Shown: positions 29,301-41,650, numbered from the stretch's first letter. The stretch: DNA of 64,000 nucleotides from Syngnathus acus (GCF_901709675.1 NC_051099.1:9186501-9250500), one strand, 5' to 3'. Numbers and translations: made by a program. The notes: generated by a model from the letters alone, not told the origin.

Positions 29301-31277
29301 CTCAAACTACGCAGGCAGCTGCTTCTGGAAATAAAATCCCGCTCTGACATCAGTCCGACACGAGGAGAGCGCGCGCACACAAAAGCCTTAGGGAAAAAAT
29401 GGCCTTTGGCTTCGGCTTTGATTGTCCCAAAACATCTGAGCCGAACCGAACCTTTCAAATGGGCCACGGCTGGGTCACTTTTGATTGGCTTGCAAGTTGT
29501 ACAAGTTATTTCATTGTCAAGCCTTTTTGGGTTCAGGGTTTGTGCAAGCAAATCCGGGAGGGAGAAACGATGCAGCCCATTGCAGCATCTTGCTCTTTTC
29601 AGCTTCACATTTCCAAAGCGACCATCATGCGAGCTATCAGCAAATTGTTTTTGCAGCCCCGCAATGTCTGCTTTTCCAGTCATTCCACAGCACAGCCGCT
29701 TCTCTCATCCCATTTCCGCAAGTATGCTGCCATGAATGACACGCCTGGTCCCAAATTGCAGTTAGGGAAGCGGGACTCTGGTTTTAACGAAAACCCGGTT
29801 GGGCGGCTTCTCCGTCGGCGGCCGGCAAACTAATCCCAAAACAGACAGCTTTAGTTAGATTAGGTTGCCGTAAACCTAATTAAGACGAGGCAAAAATAAG
29901 GATAAGGGGAGTGTGGTTAGGGTAGGGGACGCTCCGGCCTCGATTTGTGTGCGGACGCTAAAAGCCGGCTTCGGTTACACGTCGCTTTTGACCGACGTCT
30001 ACGCAAGCGCTCACGGCTCACCAGAAGGCAGGTAGGAAAAGTCACCACATGTTGTCCGTCATGTCGTTACGTTTGCATTCAGGCTGGGAGAAGCATCGTC
30101 TGCATGCTTTTTGATTTTGGGAGGCACATTTTCAACATTAGGGCTATTTTATGCTAGCTCTGCTCTATTTGCTTCACGACAACAAGCGAGTCCAGATTTC
30201 TGTCCAATCCCCCCCTTCTGTATTCCATGGATAATAGTCATTAATCGCCATTAATAGCATTACTGAATAAATCCACTTGAACTGACATTTAATGAGATGT
30301 TACTGCTGATCGCGAGTACAAAAAAAATAAAAAATCAAGCCAGACGTGACTCAAAGTCTTTGGGAGTCCGAGGAAATATTTTGGCAGCTTGTGGTTCGGA
30401 TGGCGCCAAAGAAACCTCTATTGTCAAAAAACAAAATACGTACCGCGCCGCTGAGGCTCTTGAGAGACAAGGCAGCTCTGCGCTCAATCTAATTACACAT
30501 TACAGAATATATATATATATATATCCCAGGTTGTTCCCCCAGGTGTTATCGTTAGCTAATGTGGGAAACGCAGGGTGCAAACATACAACAAACTGCTACT
30601 GCATACATAAACTAACATTAAACTTCCAGTTCAAACAAGTCATACGCCGGTGACAGAAACTATGAGAGTCGGGCAGCAGTCTTCGTGACTCCAAAAGATG
30701 AACGTACAAATGACGCAGTACAGTGGCGGCCAAACTGTAGTGGAGGATTCAAATCAACGTTAAATTCAGCAACTGAAAACATGACGCGTATTCAATTGTC
30801 AAATGTCTCTAATCGTCAGTTTGGACCGTAATAAAAAAATGTTTTTATTGTGCTTATATATTGAACATATCGGCAACAATTGGGAAAAAAGGGGGCGGGG
30901 CTTTTCTGTAACACTTGATGAAAATGTTCCAAACTGCAAATTATCGGTTAAATCAAGAGGCTTATTTAAAAACACCTTTAAAGCATTTGACAACAGCGAG
31001 TTTGTCCGCTGCGTTAAATCATTAATCAATTTTTTTAAAGTGATATACATAAAGCTATTTGTATAAAGTGAGTGTGTATTAATTACATACGTTCAAATTA
31101 ACCATGCGATACAGGGAGCGACATGATACCAACAAGTTACGCGCACGAGACTGCGTAAAACCTTTCAAAGACTAGTCACAAATGAAAAAAAGTACCAAAA
31201 GTTGGTTTAATCTCACCGCTCCAGCCGTGAAGCGCGAGAAGGAGACACGCAAACACTCTTTGTTGCTGGAGAGTCAT
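20324..31277 (-). CDS. mcam: Melanoma cell adhesion molecule (CD146), Ig-superfamily receptor
   Basis: MCAM is an endothelial/neural adhesion receptor. Exons on minus: 31277-31217, 24199-24066, 23934-23706, 23623-23553, 23487-23400, 23329-23150, 23047-22920, 22641-22500, 22412-22297, 22137-21993, 21920-21579, 21219-21184, 20742-20613, 20536-20410, and probably 20326-20324. All phases agree; 643 aa (human 646). Signal peptide MTLQQQRVFACLLLALHGWS; five Ig-like domains; hallmark TVESSGLYS and KEDKDANFSCE in domain 2; transmembrane helix VIIVVVIPCLLLLAVLG; conserved tail YFLHKKGKIPCGRSGKQDI. The last exon is the weak point: a good acceptor (TTTTCTAG) at 20327 puts TGA immediately in frame, so the protein would end NGTNGQ. 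The human C-terminal KYIDLR motif was not found. Domain 5 has an extra Cys-rich insert. CBL and MCAM are also adjacent in human. Confidence 0.93.
24200..31216 (-). other. mcam intron 1 (7 kb), no gene found
   Basis: Open frames here are short and match nothing I recognise; none has exon borders in phase with mcam. Landmarks are G runs at 24236-24254 (19 G) and 27586-27610 (25 G). A near-repeat of GGCATGAAAGCACACTTTGGCTGAT appears at 26000 and 26053. First introns of this size often carry enhancers, but nothing in the sequence proves one. Confidence 0.5.
27586..27610. repeat. Homopolymer of 25 G
   Basis: Uninterrupted G run in mcam intron 1. Long G runs are prone to assembly and polymerase error, and the length may not be exact. 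Confidence 0.9.
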
Positions 31278-33111
31278 GACGTCCGTCGATGATCGCTGCA
31301 CTCAAGCTACAAACAAGTGCGTCGGAGAGCGAGTTGGAAGAGTGCACCACGAAACCCGGAGAAGGAGGGGGAAGGGGAGGAAGGAGAGGAGGAGGAGGAG
31401 GAGGCGGGAGTAGTAGTAGGAGGAGGGGGGGAGCAAGGGTGGAGGAAGGTGACGAGGAAGTATTGAGAAAGGAAACGAGACTGAGGAAGGACGCAAGAAG
31501 ACAGGAGACACTAGAAAGAAACGCGGACAGGAAAGAAGGTGATAAGGATATAAGTGAAGGACGCAAGAATAAGTGAAGGAGACAACACACGAGTATTTAC
31601 ATCTACTTATACACACGTACTTGATCCACATTTGAATGTGCTGAACAAACATTCATGACCAGTTTTCAATGAAATTGACAAGGCACTGCAGCTTGGACAC
31701 AGGTGGCTATTCACTTGTTTTTTTACTTATCCCTTCCTTATTTGGGGGGGCAGATATTTTAATGCCAATTCGAAGGGAGTAGAATGATTTATTTTGCAAT
31801 CATTTAATCATTTCCATTAGCTGTTTATATTTTAATATTGTGGTCTTGAAAAAAATAAGTCAGAGGCACACGGGTTGCTTCAAAATGCACTTTGATTCTT
31901 CCACGAGAGAGGGGGGCAAATAAATAAATAAATAGTCCTGCCTGTCTGAATTTGGTGGCTGCTATGGCAACCCTCAGTGCGCAATCAATTTGCTGAATGG
32001 GGGGGCTCGGCGCACGGTTGTCTTGCTGGGGCCGACTGCCTTTAAATAAAAATGAATTCTCTTTTTTCCTACACTCGGCGTGGGGCGTGAAGGTTTCAGC
32101 CTGACTAGTAGATGCAATCACGTCGCCCCCCTCCCCTTATTAAATGTTGCATATTTCATTGCGCTCTGCTCACAGTTGACATTAGCGTGAGTGCGCCCTG
32201 CTGCTGTGGGACTTCATTTGCTAATGATGGCGGGGAAGCAAGAGAGGCGTTTACAGCATTAACACTTGTTTTCGAGAGGGGCTCCTTTGACTCGCGCCTT
32301 TAGCTAAAACACTTGAATGAATTATGACACCCATAATCTCCGATTGGCATCGTTAGCAGGTAAAAAGTCCTCAGCAAATTTTAGGGTAAAGATACGATGC
32401 GACACGCAAACAAATATGTACGATCAGCTATAGGATGAGCATAGGTTCATCACTGAGTCAAAAATAAAAGGTTCCCCGCCCTTGTATTACGACCGCAAGA
32501 AAATAATGGAGTTCACTCGTTGGAGTTCATCACAAGGGTCATCCTTCCACCCCAAACTCGTTTAAGCACAACGTTCCCAAATAGCTGGAAGCCTACAATA
32601 GCGCAATCCGTCTTCACGAGTTGTGTCCCTAGACTTGTGTCCTCATAGCGCACAGCGTCGGATCCTCACCTTAATCAGAGACTCCTCTCGGTCCCCTTCA
32701 GGGCTTCACTTCTTCTTTCGTCTCCTTTGATCATGGCTGTGATCGAAGCTTCTCACCTCCCAGAGGAAGTGAGCGCGCGTCCGGCCCGCTCCAGATAACA
32801 AGCTTCCCTGGCGGACGAGCTTCTCAGGCCCCGACGGAGCGGCTCTTGATTTGCCTCCTGCAGGGAGGCCAGTTGGCTTGAAGACAGAAGACAGTTGCGG
32901 AACGGCTCCTTTAAGATTGGCCTGTGGCATATTTTAATTGAAAAATAGTTATATTTTTTAATCTAATGTATTATCATCATTTTGTGTAAGGTTTTGCCGC
33001 TCCGCAAAATGTCCCTTATCCAAAGACTGTACATTTCTTGTCAAGGAACTATGCTGCAGTGGGATGAGGCGCTTTATTTAGATAGAGGTAGTTATGTGGC
33101 ACCACCCTATG
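31278..33111 (-). other. mcam 5' UTR/promoter side and intergenic DNA
   Basis: The first 300 bases upstream of the mcam ATG are strongly pyrimidine-rich on the coding strand (CTCCTCCTCC tracts, 31363-31560) and probably include the 5' UTR. Beyond that I see no gene or clear repeat. Confidence 0.45.
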
Positions 33112-33119
33112 GCTTATTG

Positions 33120-33312
33120 CAGGGGTGGCCAACCAGGCAGAGACTAAGAGCCACATTTTTTTTACTGCATTACCGCAAGGAGCCACATCATACACATGAG
33201 CACACATGAACTACCCCCCCCCCCCCCTCCGCCAACCAGACAGAGACTAAGAGCCATATTTTTTACTGTGTTACCGCAAAGAGCCACATCCTACAAATGA
33301 GCACACGTGAAC

Positions 33313-33348
<36 letters not shown>

Positions 33349-33687
33349 AGCTCGGTTTTAAATGGGCCACGTTTAGCTGTGCATTTTTCCCTGCCATTTT
33401 GAGAGCGAAATTGACACCAATTGTTTCCTCGAATGGGTTTGCCCCCCTTTCCTTTGCGGGAATTCACCTCATGCGCATTTGACGAAAATAGCATATTGAA
33501 CTCAAGTGAAGCGAACACGCAGCGTTTGACGAAATTACCATATTGAACTCAAGCAAAGCGAACACGCACAAATAAATAAATAAATAAATAAATACAAAAA
33601 ACAAATGTTGAGAAGAACGTAAAGGAGCTACATGGAACCAGGCAAGGAGCTGCATGCGGCTCGCGAGCCGCGGGTTGGCCACCCTTG
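33120..33687. mobile_element. hAT-type MITE with 33-C run
   Basis: Termini CAGGGGTGGCCAACC and GGTTGGCCACCCTTG; perfect 8-bp duplication GCTTATTG (33112-33119 and 33688-33695). Inside are two copies of an AGACTAAGAGCCA unit, a run of 33 C (33316-33348), and a repeated GAAATTACCATATTGAACTC-type unit near 33484 and 33530. No transposase. Confidence 0.85.
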
Positions 33688-33695
33688 GCTTATTG

Positions 33696-34496
33696 GGTGA
33701 TTGAGAGCGCTTCATTTTGACAAAAGCACTGCCTTATATCTCTTCCATTCAATAAATAAAACTAAAGGTGAGGTCCACATCCTCGACTCAGTTTATCCCT
33801 GGGCTGCTCGCAGCTTCTAATGAGGCACATGAAAGCGGCCGGCGCGAACTGGCATAAGAGAATCCCCCCCTCCACCAACCTCGCCCTCCAGCCTGAACGC
33901 ATACATTCACCCCCCCTCCCATCTTCAGAAAGTTCCGCCGCAGCAAATTGGGTGTAAAGCTGCTTTTCATCTTAAACTTTCAGATTTTATGCCCCCCCCC
34001 CCGACTCCTTTCATGTCTTTGTGTCAGAAAATGTTGAAATCACAGAGCAGACGACGTCGTGCGCAGTCACAGGAATCTCACAATTGTGAGCTCATGCATC
34101 TCAATGTGCGCGCAACGTGCTCGAACCTTGTGTTCGCATATCTGCAATTCCAAACGACGCTTGTGGCGCTCCAAATAATCACACAAAAATGACAGACTTA
34201 ACTAGGGCCAAAACGGGAGGCAGCGTCTCAATGCCGCCATCTTGTGGACATTTTCGGACACTGCATTTTGTTCGCAGCTAGAAGGTGGTGGGTGAAATTT
34301 CAATCGTGCGTTTTCACTATCGCGAGCTATTTCGTCCAATGTATTTCACCAAGTGAAAGTGATGCATATTTGCCCTTCACAATTCCGATTCTAGCCGCAA
34401 AACACCAACAAGAAAAGCCGTGTGCACTGCAGCGTTGTCGAATCGATAACATTGAGTAGATAACCTAAAAGCAAGGTGCCTTGGTGGAGGAGTGCT
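33696..34496. other. Intergenic between hAT MITE and tmem120a 3' end
   Basis: No gene, RNA or transposon end recognised in this stretch. Confidence 0.4.
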
Positions 34497-34502
34497 TTTA
34501 TT
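34497..34502 (-). terminator. Candidate poly(A) signal of tmem120a
   Basis: AATAAA on the minus strand, about 144 bases after the tmem120a stop codon. Confidence 0.65.
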
Positions 34503-34645
34503 CAGCACGTTTTAAAGGCAAGCCATACACCAGAGGGACACACTTTCCTTCTTTAAAAGGTCTCCCAACGAAGGCCACTCGAGGAGAGCGGATAAGCTTT
34601 GCGGCGGTCAAACGGAGGTCGGGCAGGGGTCGAGACGCTCAAGTC

Positions 34646-37600
34646 CTACAAGGACTTGAGCTGGTTTGGCTTCATCGTGTACTTATGGTAGACCACCCCC
34701 AGTGTGGTGAAGAAGTTGCCCAGGAAGAGCGTCATGTAGGAGCAGCCGCACATCACCACCTCGGCCGCAAGCAAGCATTACGTTTTTCAAAAGCGCTTCA
34801 ACATGGGAAGACAAAGGTATTCGGCCAGTCACACACCTGCCACTCTTTACATTCCGGCAGCCGGAACATCTTGAAGAGCGTGACGCTGTTGTACATCTGC
34901 CAGAACTGTGAGGATGACCGACAACACATTTTAGTCAAACCGGCACATCACTTTGCCTTCGCGAACAGAAACTACTCACTGGCAAACATTCTGACTAACA
35001 TTATTGTGGTACATCTGTAAGTCTGTACTGTACAGCCCTTGTGGCCATGACACAATAAAGTGAAATAAAAAGCCACCCAAAAATGGTTCAAGTTCTTGGC
35101 CTTCTATTGAAATGCGCATTTGTTAATTTACACTTTCATCAAGTACAATATGAACGGGTGCCTGGTTATAAAACACAAATTTATGGCACTTCTGTTCATT
35201 TTAATGGGGAAGCATGATTTGCGTTAAAAGGTTTTTGTGTTGCAGGCTTGGCCGTGTAAAGAATTCAACTTGCATTCTCAAGGCACAACACGATTGAGCA
35301 GCGGGAGTTCAACTCACGTGACCGAAGAACAAGAATGGCAGCAGGAAGGTGAGCCCCCGCCACATCCAAGACTGAAAACCCTCTGAAGTAGCGCAAAAAA
35401 GAAGAAACCTGCATCAAAACTAGGAAGCTGTTCGTTGGTTTCGGGCAATTGTATTTTGCCACTCGCTCGATTTTGGCCACGTGCCAATACAGAGACGCGA
35501 TATCGTACTGCAATGCCCTGCGAAGGAGCGAAACAAACCAACAGTGAGGTCCATGTTGTGTCGCTCTCCGAGGGCTCGTAGTCGGTAAAGGCAGCCACTC
35601 TGATAGTAGTACTGCAGAAACTGGACGAAACCTGAGACAAGAACAATCTGATCACATGCAAGGACGCGCAAGCTGCTCATGGCGCCAGCCACTTTACTTT
35701 GGTACAAGCAGTAGGAGAGGAACTGGTGCCGAAACATCTGGTACAGAATCCCCTCAGGCCTGCGAGCGGACACCGGCAAAATGTCACGTCGGGCGTGGGC
35801 TCGACCAGAGAGAAGTGAAGTCTACGCTCACCAAGTGAGCATGACTCCGGACAGGAAGGTCGACACGTAGTGATGGAACACCCACCAGCCTCGGATCCTG
35901 AAAGCGGACGGCGGCGAATGGTACGGCTCGGACGGTCATCAACGTGCGTTCGTCCGTCTCTGACGTTTGCCGAATGGCCTACCTGGAGCCGTTGTTGATG
36001 AGGATGCTCTCGCGGATAGTGAGCGTGCAGTAGTACCACACCAGGAGGAAGTTGAAGAGGGCGTCTAAAGCTCTGCCAGAATCAAGGCAAAGCTGGAGGC
36101 GGAGCCGCTGAAAGCGCAGCGGGCACTCTTTGACTCACCTGTAGCTGAACAAAAAGCAACAGGTGAAGGAGAAGAGGAAGAGGATGACCGTGAGGATCAG
36201 CTTAAACTTCTCGTATTCATCCTTGTAGGCAAATCTGCGCAGCGGAGATGGGGTTGGGAGACGTCAGCGCGTGCCCTGGAGGCGGTCGCCGTGACGATGG
36301 GCGGCACTCACTTTGACTGCTTATTGAGGAGTGTGACATTGACGTTTCCCAGAACCAGCGTAAGGTACAACCTGCAAAGGGGCATGCGAGCGCACATTCA
36401 ACAAAGCGATGGGGCGACAAGAGCGAGCGAGGGGAAGCGTGCTACACATATGAAAGCACACCGCCACTCGGGTGCCCTTTGCTTCGAACCGAGGCAACCG
36501 AACCCGTTTGGCTTCGGGAGGAAGGCTTCCATCTCGGAGAAGGCGCGGGCTCGCTCGTCCGCCGCCGCCCGGATGTCAGCCACAGAGTCTGCTTCCACTG
36601 GACTCAACTTACGCCCGAGCTGCTCGGCCTCGCATCTAAAGACAGGAAGCGGCGCTGGCGTGAGAGCCTGCGCCACGACGCGTACCAGCGCCAAACAAGC
36701 CTACCGCACGAGCGACGACGAGAGTTCTTTAAGCTTCTTCCTGTGGCGGGCGATGGCAGAAGTGCAGCGGCTTTGCAATTTAGTGACTTCCTCCAGCTTC
36801 ACCCGGTACAGGCGATGTGTGTCCTGAGGAGCCAACGGACCACGATTAGCTTTGCCAAGACTCTCGGCATTTAAACATAGAGTTTGTCTAGACCAGGGGT
36901 GGGCAATTCTGGTCCTTGAGGGCCGGTGTCCTGCATGTTTTATAGGTCTCCCTGCTGCAACACACCTGATTCAAATGATCAGGATTGTTATCCAGCTTCT
37001 GCAGACCTTGCTAATTATCTGACCATTTGAATCAGGTGTGTTGCAACAGGGTGACATAGAAAACATGCAGGACACCGGCCCTCGAGGACTGGAATTGCCC
37101 ACCCCTGGTCTAGACTCTGCTCACAGCTAAACTCTGATCCTCCGGCCTCTCAGTTGAGAGCTTGCGCTTCCATGATACTTCCTTGACACCAAGTACTACT
37201 TGGTACAGGCTCCTGTCACCCTCTCAGAAAGAGCCCAAAAATAAATCTAGTATTACCTACTAAATTCAAATCCCAAAATAAAAAAGGTATTCAAAATTAG
37301 TCTGTATGAAATCGGACAGCGATAGTCTTAATATCTGAGCCCGAGTACACCAAAACTGCAATGCAGTGCGTCACAATCGCTAGGACTGTGGGGAAAGTGT
37401 TATTTCAATATCCATCCCTCCCTCCACACCGACTCACGATGTCCCGAGTCAAGGTCAGCAGCACACCGTCTCCACTGTAAACAGTGTTAACAGTGCACTG
37501 CTTCCCCCTCCTGAGACGCCGGATGGTGGACCAGAATTTCGTCGAAGCCGTCCATGGCCTCGCCAATCTCCTCCCATGCCCGGGTTTTTGCCTCAGCAAC

Positions 37601-38175
37601 TGCCCAAACCGCGTTCCACTTGGCCATCCGGCACCTGTCGGCTGCCTCCAGAGACCCACAGGCCAAAATAAACTAATTAAAGTAACTATACTAGTACTTG
37701 TTTACGACGGTCCCGCTTTACGACATAAAAAAAACATACGACATTCGGAGATAAGTTTTTCAGTAAACTGTAATACATTTATGGCCCGATTTCGTTGGAT
37801 ACCCGCTGTACAATGACAATAAGGGCATTATATTCTGCAGATATATTCGGGTTACGTCGCCGACATAGTACGTAACATCGTCGGAAACCGAGGTGGTGAC
37901 AACGACGTCATTACACAAGAGGTATGTTTCATTATTCGTTCGCGTGTAGCCCAAAGCCAAAATAAAAGCGGCCTGGGAAGAAAACTAATACAATATTTAA
38001 AAAACACACACAAGGATCATGACGTCAACTCCAAGTTAGCCTCCGGGCTCCCTCTGTTGACATCGAGTCCAAAGCCTACAAACGGTGGAGAACTCACTTG
38101 AATATGTTGATAGTCCTTCTCCAAATCTCCCCACTCGCGTAAACACTCCGACACACCGGTCGGACTGAACAACAT
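34646..38175 (-). CDS. tmem120a: Transmembrane protein 120A (TACAN/NET29), 12 exons
   Basis: TMEM120 proteins sit in the nuclear envelope/ER; proposed roles are adipocyte differentiation, CoA-linked metabolism and mechanosensation. Exons on minus: 38175-38098, 36823-36705, 36635-36504, 36371-36312, 36234-36139, 36072-35983, 35897-35832, 35759-35698, 35631-35539, 35382-35318, 34905-34837, 34759-34646; 347 aa (human TMEM120A 343). The N-terminal part is a coiled coil ([24 protein letters not shown]). It is followed by six likely membrane segments with family signatures [39 protein letters not shown] and [18 protein letters not shown]. The exon 3 donor (GTTCGG) is weak but the phase demands it. 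TMEM120B is the alternative paralogue; overall wording is closer to A. Intron 1 carries a hAT MITE and a LINE scrap. Confidence 0.92.
36894..37107. mobile_element. Near-palindromic hAT MITE in tmem120a intron 1
   Basis: 214 bases with inverted ends CAGGGGTGGGCAATTC and GAATTGCCCACCCCTG-type, and a perfect 8-bp duplication GTCTAGAC (36886-36893 and 37108-37115). The two halves are inverted copies over most of their length (ACACCTGATTCAAATGATCA against TGACCATTTGAATCAGGTGT), so the RNA would fold into one long hairpin. Confidence 0.9.
37405..37660 (-). mobile_element. Non-LTR retrotransposon ORF2 fragment
   Basis: On the minus strand the frame reads ...[31 protein letters not shown]..., wording typical of the segment between endonuclease and reverse transcriptase in fish LINEs. 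It is a short, dead scrap in tmem120a intron 1. The exact LINE family is not resolved. Confidence 0.65.
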
Positions 38176-38380
38176 TTCGGCTCTTACTGGAGGAATGTAA
38201 AGTACGTGAAGGAAAAACGTGCAGGACTGACGAAAGTCAAGTACAGCTCGCTGCAGAACCAATGGTGGAGCTGCCCCAGAAAAAGTCCAGCCCACCAGAA
38301 TCAATCCCTCCCACAGCCAGCATTGATTTAAAGTAGTGTTGTTTACTTATTGTTTTTGGTTATGTTATTTTCTGTTTAAG

Positions 38381-38738
38381 GCGGCTCGGTGGGGCACTGG
38401 GTAGTATGTCCGCCTCACAGTTAGGAGGGTGCGGGTTCGATTCCACCTCCGGCCCTCCCTGTGTGGAGTTTGCATGTTCTCCCCGGGCCCGCGTGGGTTT
38501 TCTCCGGGCACTCCGGTTTCCTCTCACATCCCAAAAACATGCTTGGTAGGCCGATTGAAGACTCCAATTTGTCCCTAGGTGTGAGTGCGAGTGCAAATGG
38601 TTGTTTCTCTCTGTGTGCCCTGCGATTGGCTGGCAACCGGTTCAGGGTGTCCCCCGCCTACTGCCCGATGACGGCTGGGATAGACTCACGCGACCCCCGT
38701 GGGAACTAAGCGGTTCAGAAAATGGATGGATGGATTTT
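38381..38738 (+). mobile_element. DANA/V-SINE-like SINE
   Basis: Same family as the 5.4 kb copy, with B-box GGGTTCGATTCC, the conserved GTTTGCATGTTCTCC body and the GGATGGATGGAT tail. A possible target duplication is TTCTGTTTA on both sides (near 38370 and 38749). It lies just upstream of tmem120a. Confidence 0.85.
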
Positions 38739-39074
38739 TTGTTTATTGTTCTGTTTAGTTTACTGGTGTGGCAATGTAAAAGAAAGTTATCAATATTGAT
38801 GTTTATTGTAAACATTCAGTCATTCATCCATCCATTTTGTATACCGCTTGTTCCCACGGGGGTCGCAGGGGTGCAGCAGTCATCGGGCAGGAGAGGCGGC
38901 GGACACCCTGAATCGGTTGCCAGCCAATCGCAGGGCACACAGAGAGGAACAACCATAGGGGCACTAGGGGCAATTTGGAATGCTCAATCGGCCTACCAAG
39001 CATGTTTTTGGGATGTGGAAGGAAACCGGGGGAGCCGGAGAAAACCCACACGGGCACGGGGAGAGTATGCAAAC

Positions 39075-40080
39075 CAGGGCCGGTTCTAGGAATGCACATA
39101 AGAGTGGGCAGTCAGAAATGTGAAGGGGGCATGTTCTTTTTTTTTTTTTTTTTACACATTTTAACACTGTTAGTGTTTTCTTCACGGCAGTTGTTAGCTG
39201 TGTGTCCAGATCTCAACCTGGAGAAGTGGATTGCACTCTGTCAGGCCTCTACACCAGGGGTGTCAAACTCATTTTCTTTCGCGGGCCGCATTGTAGTCGT
39301 AGCTTCTTTCGGAGGGCCATTATAACCCAAATAAATGTATGAGCACTTCATATTATATACAGTAAAAGCTATAAAACAAACTGACAAATAACTCATTTTC
39401 AATTCAGACGAGTAAAAACTGGTCAAATATTTAAAAAAAAGATATTAAAAGTGAAGACAATTTGCAATTCTAGTCATGACACACAAATTTGACGCACAAT
39501 TTGTCTTTGCGGGCCACAAAATGATGTGGCGGGCCGTATCTGGCCCCCGGGCCTTGAGTTTGACACAGGTGCTCTACACTAAGACCTGTCCAGCTTGGGT
39601 GTCCCACCTGAAGATTAAAGCTTCTGCTGGTATTGCTCTTAGGGTCACTGAGGCACGCAAACCCCCTGACCACAATAAGGTGGCAATCTCTCAGGGGGGG
39701 AACATATAATATGAATGTTATATTAACTATTATTTGAGTTTTCGTTAATCATTAGTTATATCACGGGTCATTACGACGAGTTTGGTGGAGTTTTTACTGC
39801 TTCTTCCAACTCCTACCACGCTGACTGTAACTTGGCACTCTCTGGCTGCGTCTTGCCTCATTTGCATACTCACAGTGATTGGATGTTTACGGAGGGGCGC
39901 GGAGTCCTGACAGCAGGCTGTGTGAGGACACACACTGCACCGACATGAGAGAAGAGAGGGGGCTGATTAACGTGTGTTTCTATCAGCGGATTTTTCACTT
40001 CTAAAAGTTTGATTCGAGGGGGCAGGACATCTGTTTGAGGGGGCGTTGCCCCCTCTTGCTCCTGCGTAGAGCCGGCACTG
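39075..40080. mobile_element. hAT-type element inserted in the SINE
   Basis: Termini CAGGGCCGGTTCTAG and inverse of CAGTGCCGGCTCTAC; 8-bp duplication ATGCAAAC at 39067-39074 and 40081-40088. Total 1006 bases, of which 317 are a younger nested element. No intact transposase seen. Confidence 0.85.
39255..39571. mobile_element. hAT-type MITE nested inside the 39.1 kb hAT
   Basis: Termini CAGGGGTGTCAAACTC and GAGTTTGACACAGGTG; perfect 8-bp duplication CTCTACAC (39247-39254 and 39572-39579). It is the youngest of the nested pair, because it interrupts the older element. Confidence 0.9.
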
Positions 40081-40137
40081 ATGCAAACTCCACACAGGGC
40101 GGGCTGGAGGTGGAATCGAACCCGCACCCTCCTAACT

Positions 40138-41650
40138 AGTGTTGGCTCGTGAGTGAACGATTCGTTCAAGAAGAACAACTCTTTCCAGTGAACGAGAGTG
40201 AACGAATCACTTCCTAAAGTGATTCGTTCTTTTTTCCTTTCATATATAACTTCAACCAGTAGATGTCAGTAATGCCCATTGCAGCTGGTGCTACCTCGCC
40301 GTAAAACAAAACGAAGAAGGAAATCAGCCAATCAGCAGCGCCAGCGAGTGTTAGATGGAGGAGGGACTTTACGAGTCAGTGACGTAACTTCCCGTTCACG
40401 AACGAGTCGTGAATTGCATTTCCCGTTCACCAACCAACGAATCTGTGAATGAACGAATCTGTGAATGAACGAATCACTCACTGAGTGAATCACTCACTGA
40501 GTGAATCACTCACTGAGTGAATCACTCACTGAGTGAATCACTCACTGAGTGAATCACTCACTGAGTGAATCACTCACTGAGTGAATCACTCACTGAGTGA
40601 TTCAAATTTCCAGTTCACCGCGAGAACGGATCAGTGAGGGAACGAATCCTGGCTTTCCCGTTCGCGAACGAGTCAATGAGTGAAATGCCTTCTTGTCCAT
40701 CAACGGATCAGTCAGTGAATATGTTGCGTCTCCTGGCATGAACTATGGAAGCCAGAATGTAGATTTACGATTTATAGTAGGTTTTAAATAACGTGTATGC
40801 ATATATATGCCTAAATGTTGTTATCCAATATATCGACTGCAGTTCCACATTAGATTGCTGGTTTGAAATGTACTTTTATTATTATTATTATTATAAACAT
40901 TTATGTTATAACTTGTCTGTCTGGTGTTTTATTCCTTGTTTTTATATTCGCCATTCAAAACATAAAAATCAGACATTTGGTTAACTGCTTTATATGACAA
41001 TATGTATGTGTTTTACGTTGTTATATGAGTTGGTGTCCCCAAAATGAACAAATGTCGGCATAACGGTTTTTTTCAACCTTTTATTCAAACACAAACACAT
41101 TCGATATATAATAACACCATCAACTACAAGCCAACAAAAACAAAATTAAAACATCAATGTCGGCATAAAGTGTGTCGGCTGGCAATGGTATAGCGGCAAT
41201 GCTGTCTGTCACTCACTCGTGAATCTTCGCGAACGACCAATCAGCAGCGCCAGCGAGCGATAGATGGAGGAGGGACTTTACGAGTCAGTGACGTAATTTC
41301 CCGTTCATGAACGAGTCAGTGACGCAATTTCCCGTTCACGACCGGGTGAGAGACTGTTGCCAACGGATCAGTGTGTAAGTGTTGTATTATAGAAAGAAAT
41401 GTGTTAATTACCCGAGCCAATTATTATTATATATAATAATTGGGGGGGGGGGGGGGGGTTGTGTAGTTGTATTGTTTGATGTGTATGGGTTGTTTCCACT
41501 GGATGTAAAAAAACAAAAAAAACAAAAACGTATCAGTGTGTGTGTGGGGGTTAGGGGGGATTCATTGAACGATTCGTTTGAAGGAATCTTTTGAGTGAAC
41601 TGATTCTAATGATTCAGTTCACCTAAAAGAACTGGAATGCACATCACCAC
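40138..41650. mobile_element. 1.5 kb probable hAT-type element inserted in the SINE
   Basis: Flanked by the 8-bp duplication TCCTAACT. The subterminal regions are inverted GAACGATTCGTTCA motifs; the extreme ends (AGTGTTGGC and the inverse of GTGGTGATG) match only loosely. The interior contains a 16-bp palindromic minisatellite and two direct copies of a segment of about 80 bases (AATCAGCAGCGCCAGCGAG, near 40327 and 41239). No transposase. Confidence 0.65.
40471..40598. repeat. Eight perfect 16-bp repeats, self-complementary
   Basis: The unit GAATCACTCACTGAGT is repeated eight times without change. Each junction contains ACTGAGTGAATCACTCA, which is nearly its own reverse complement, so the array can fold on itself. 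It is not a CRISPR because there are no spacers. Confidence 0.95.

Noticed and set aside
28853-29833. Several open frames of 100-164 codons in mcam intron 1
   Set aside because: Open on both strands at once, no known motif, no exon borders; chance frames in GC-balanced intron.
31289-31576. Plus-strand Glu/Arg/Gly-rich frame
   Set aside because: Low-complexity purine tract, antisense to the mcam 5' region. No start context or family resemblance.
40471-40598. Possible CRISPR-like array
   Set aside because: Repeats are contiguous with no spacers, in a eukaryotic genome.
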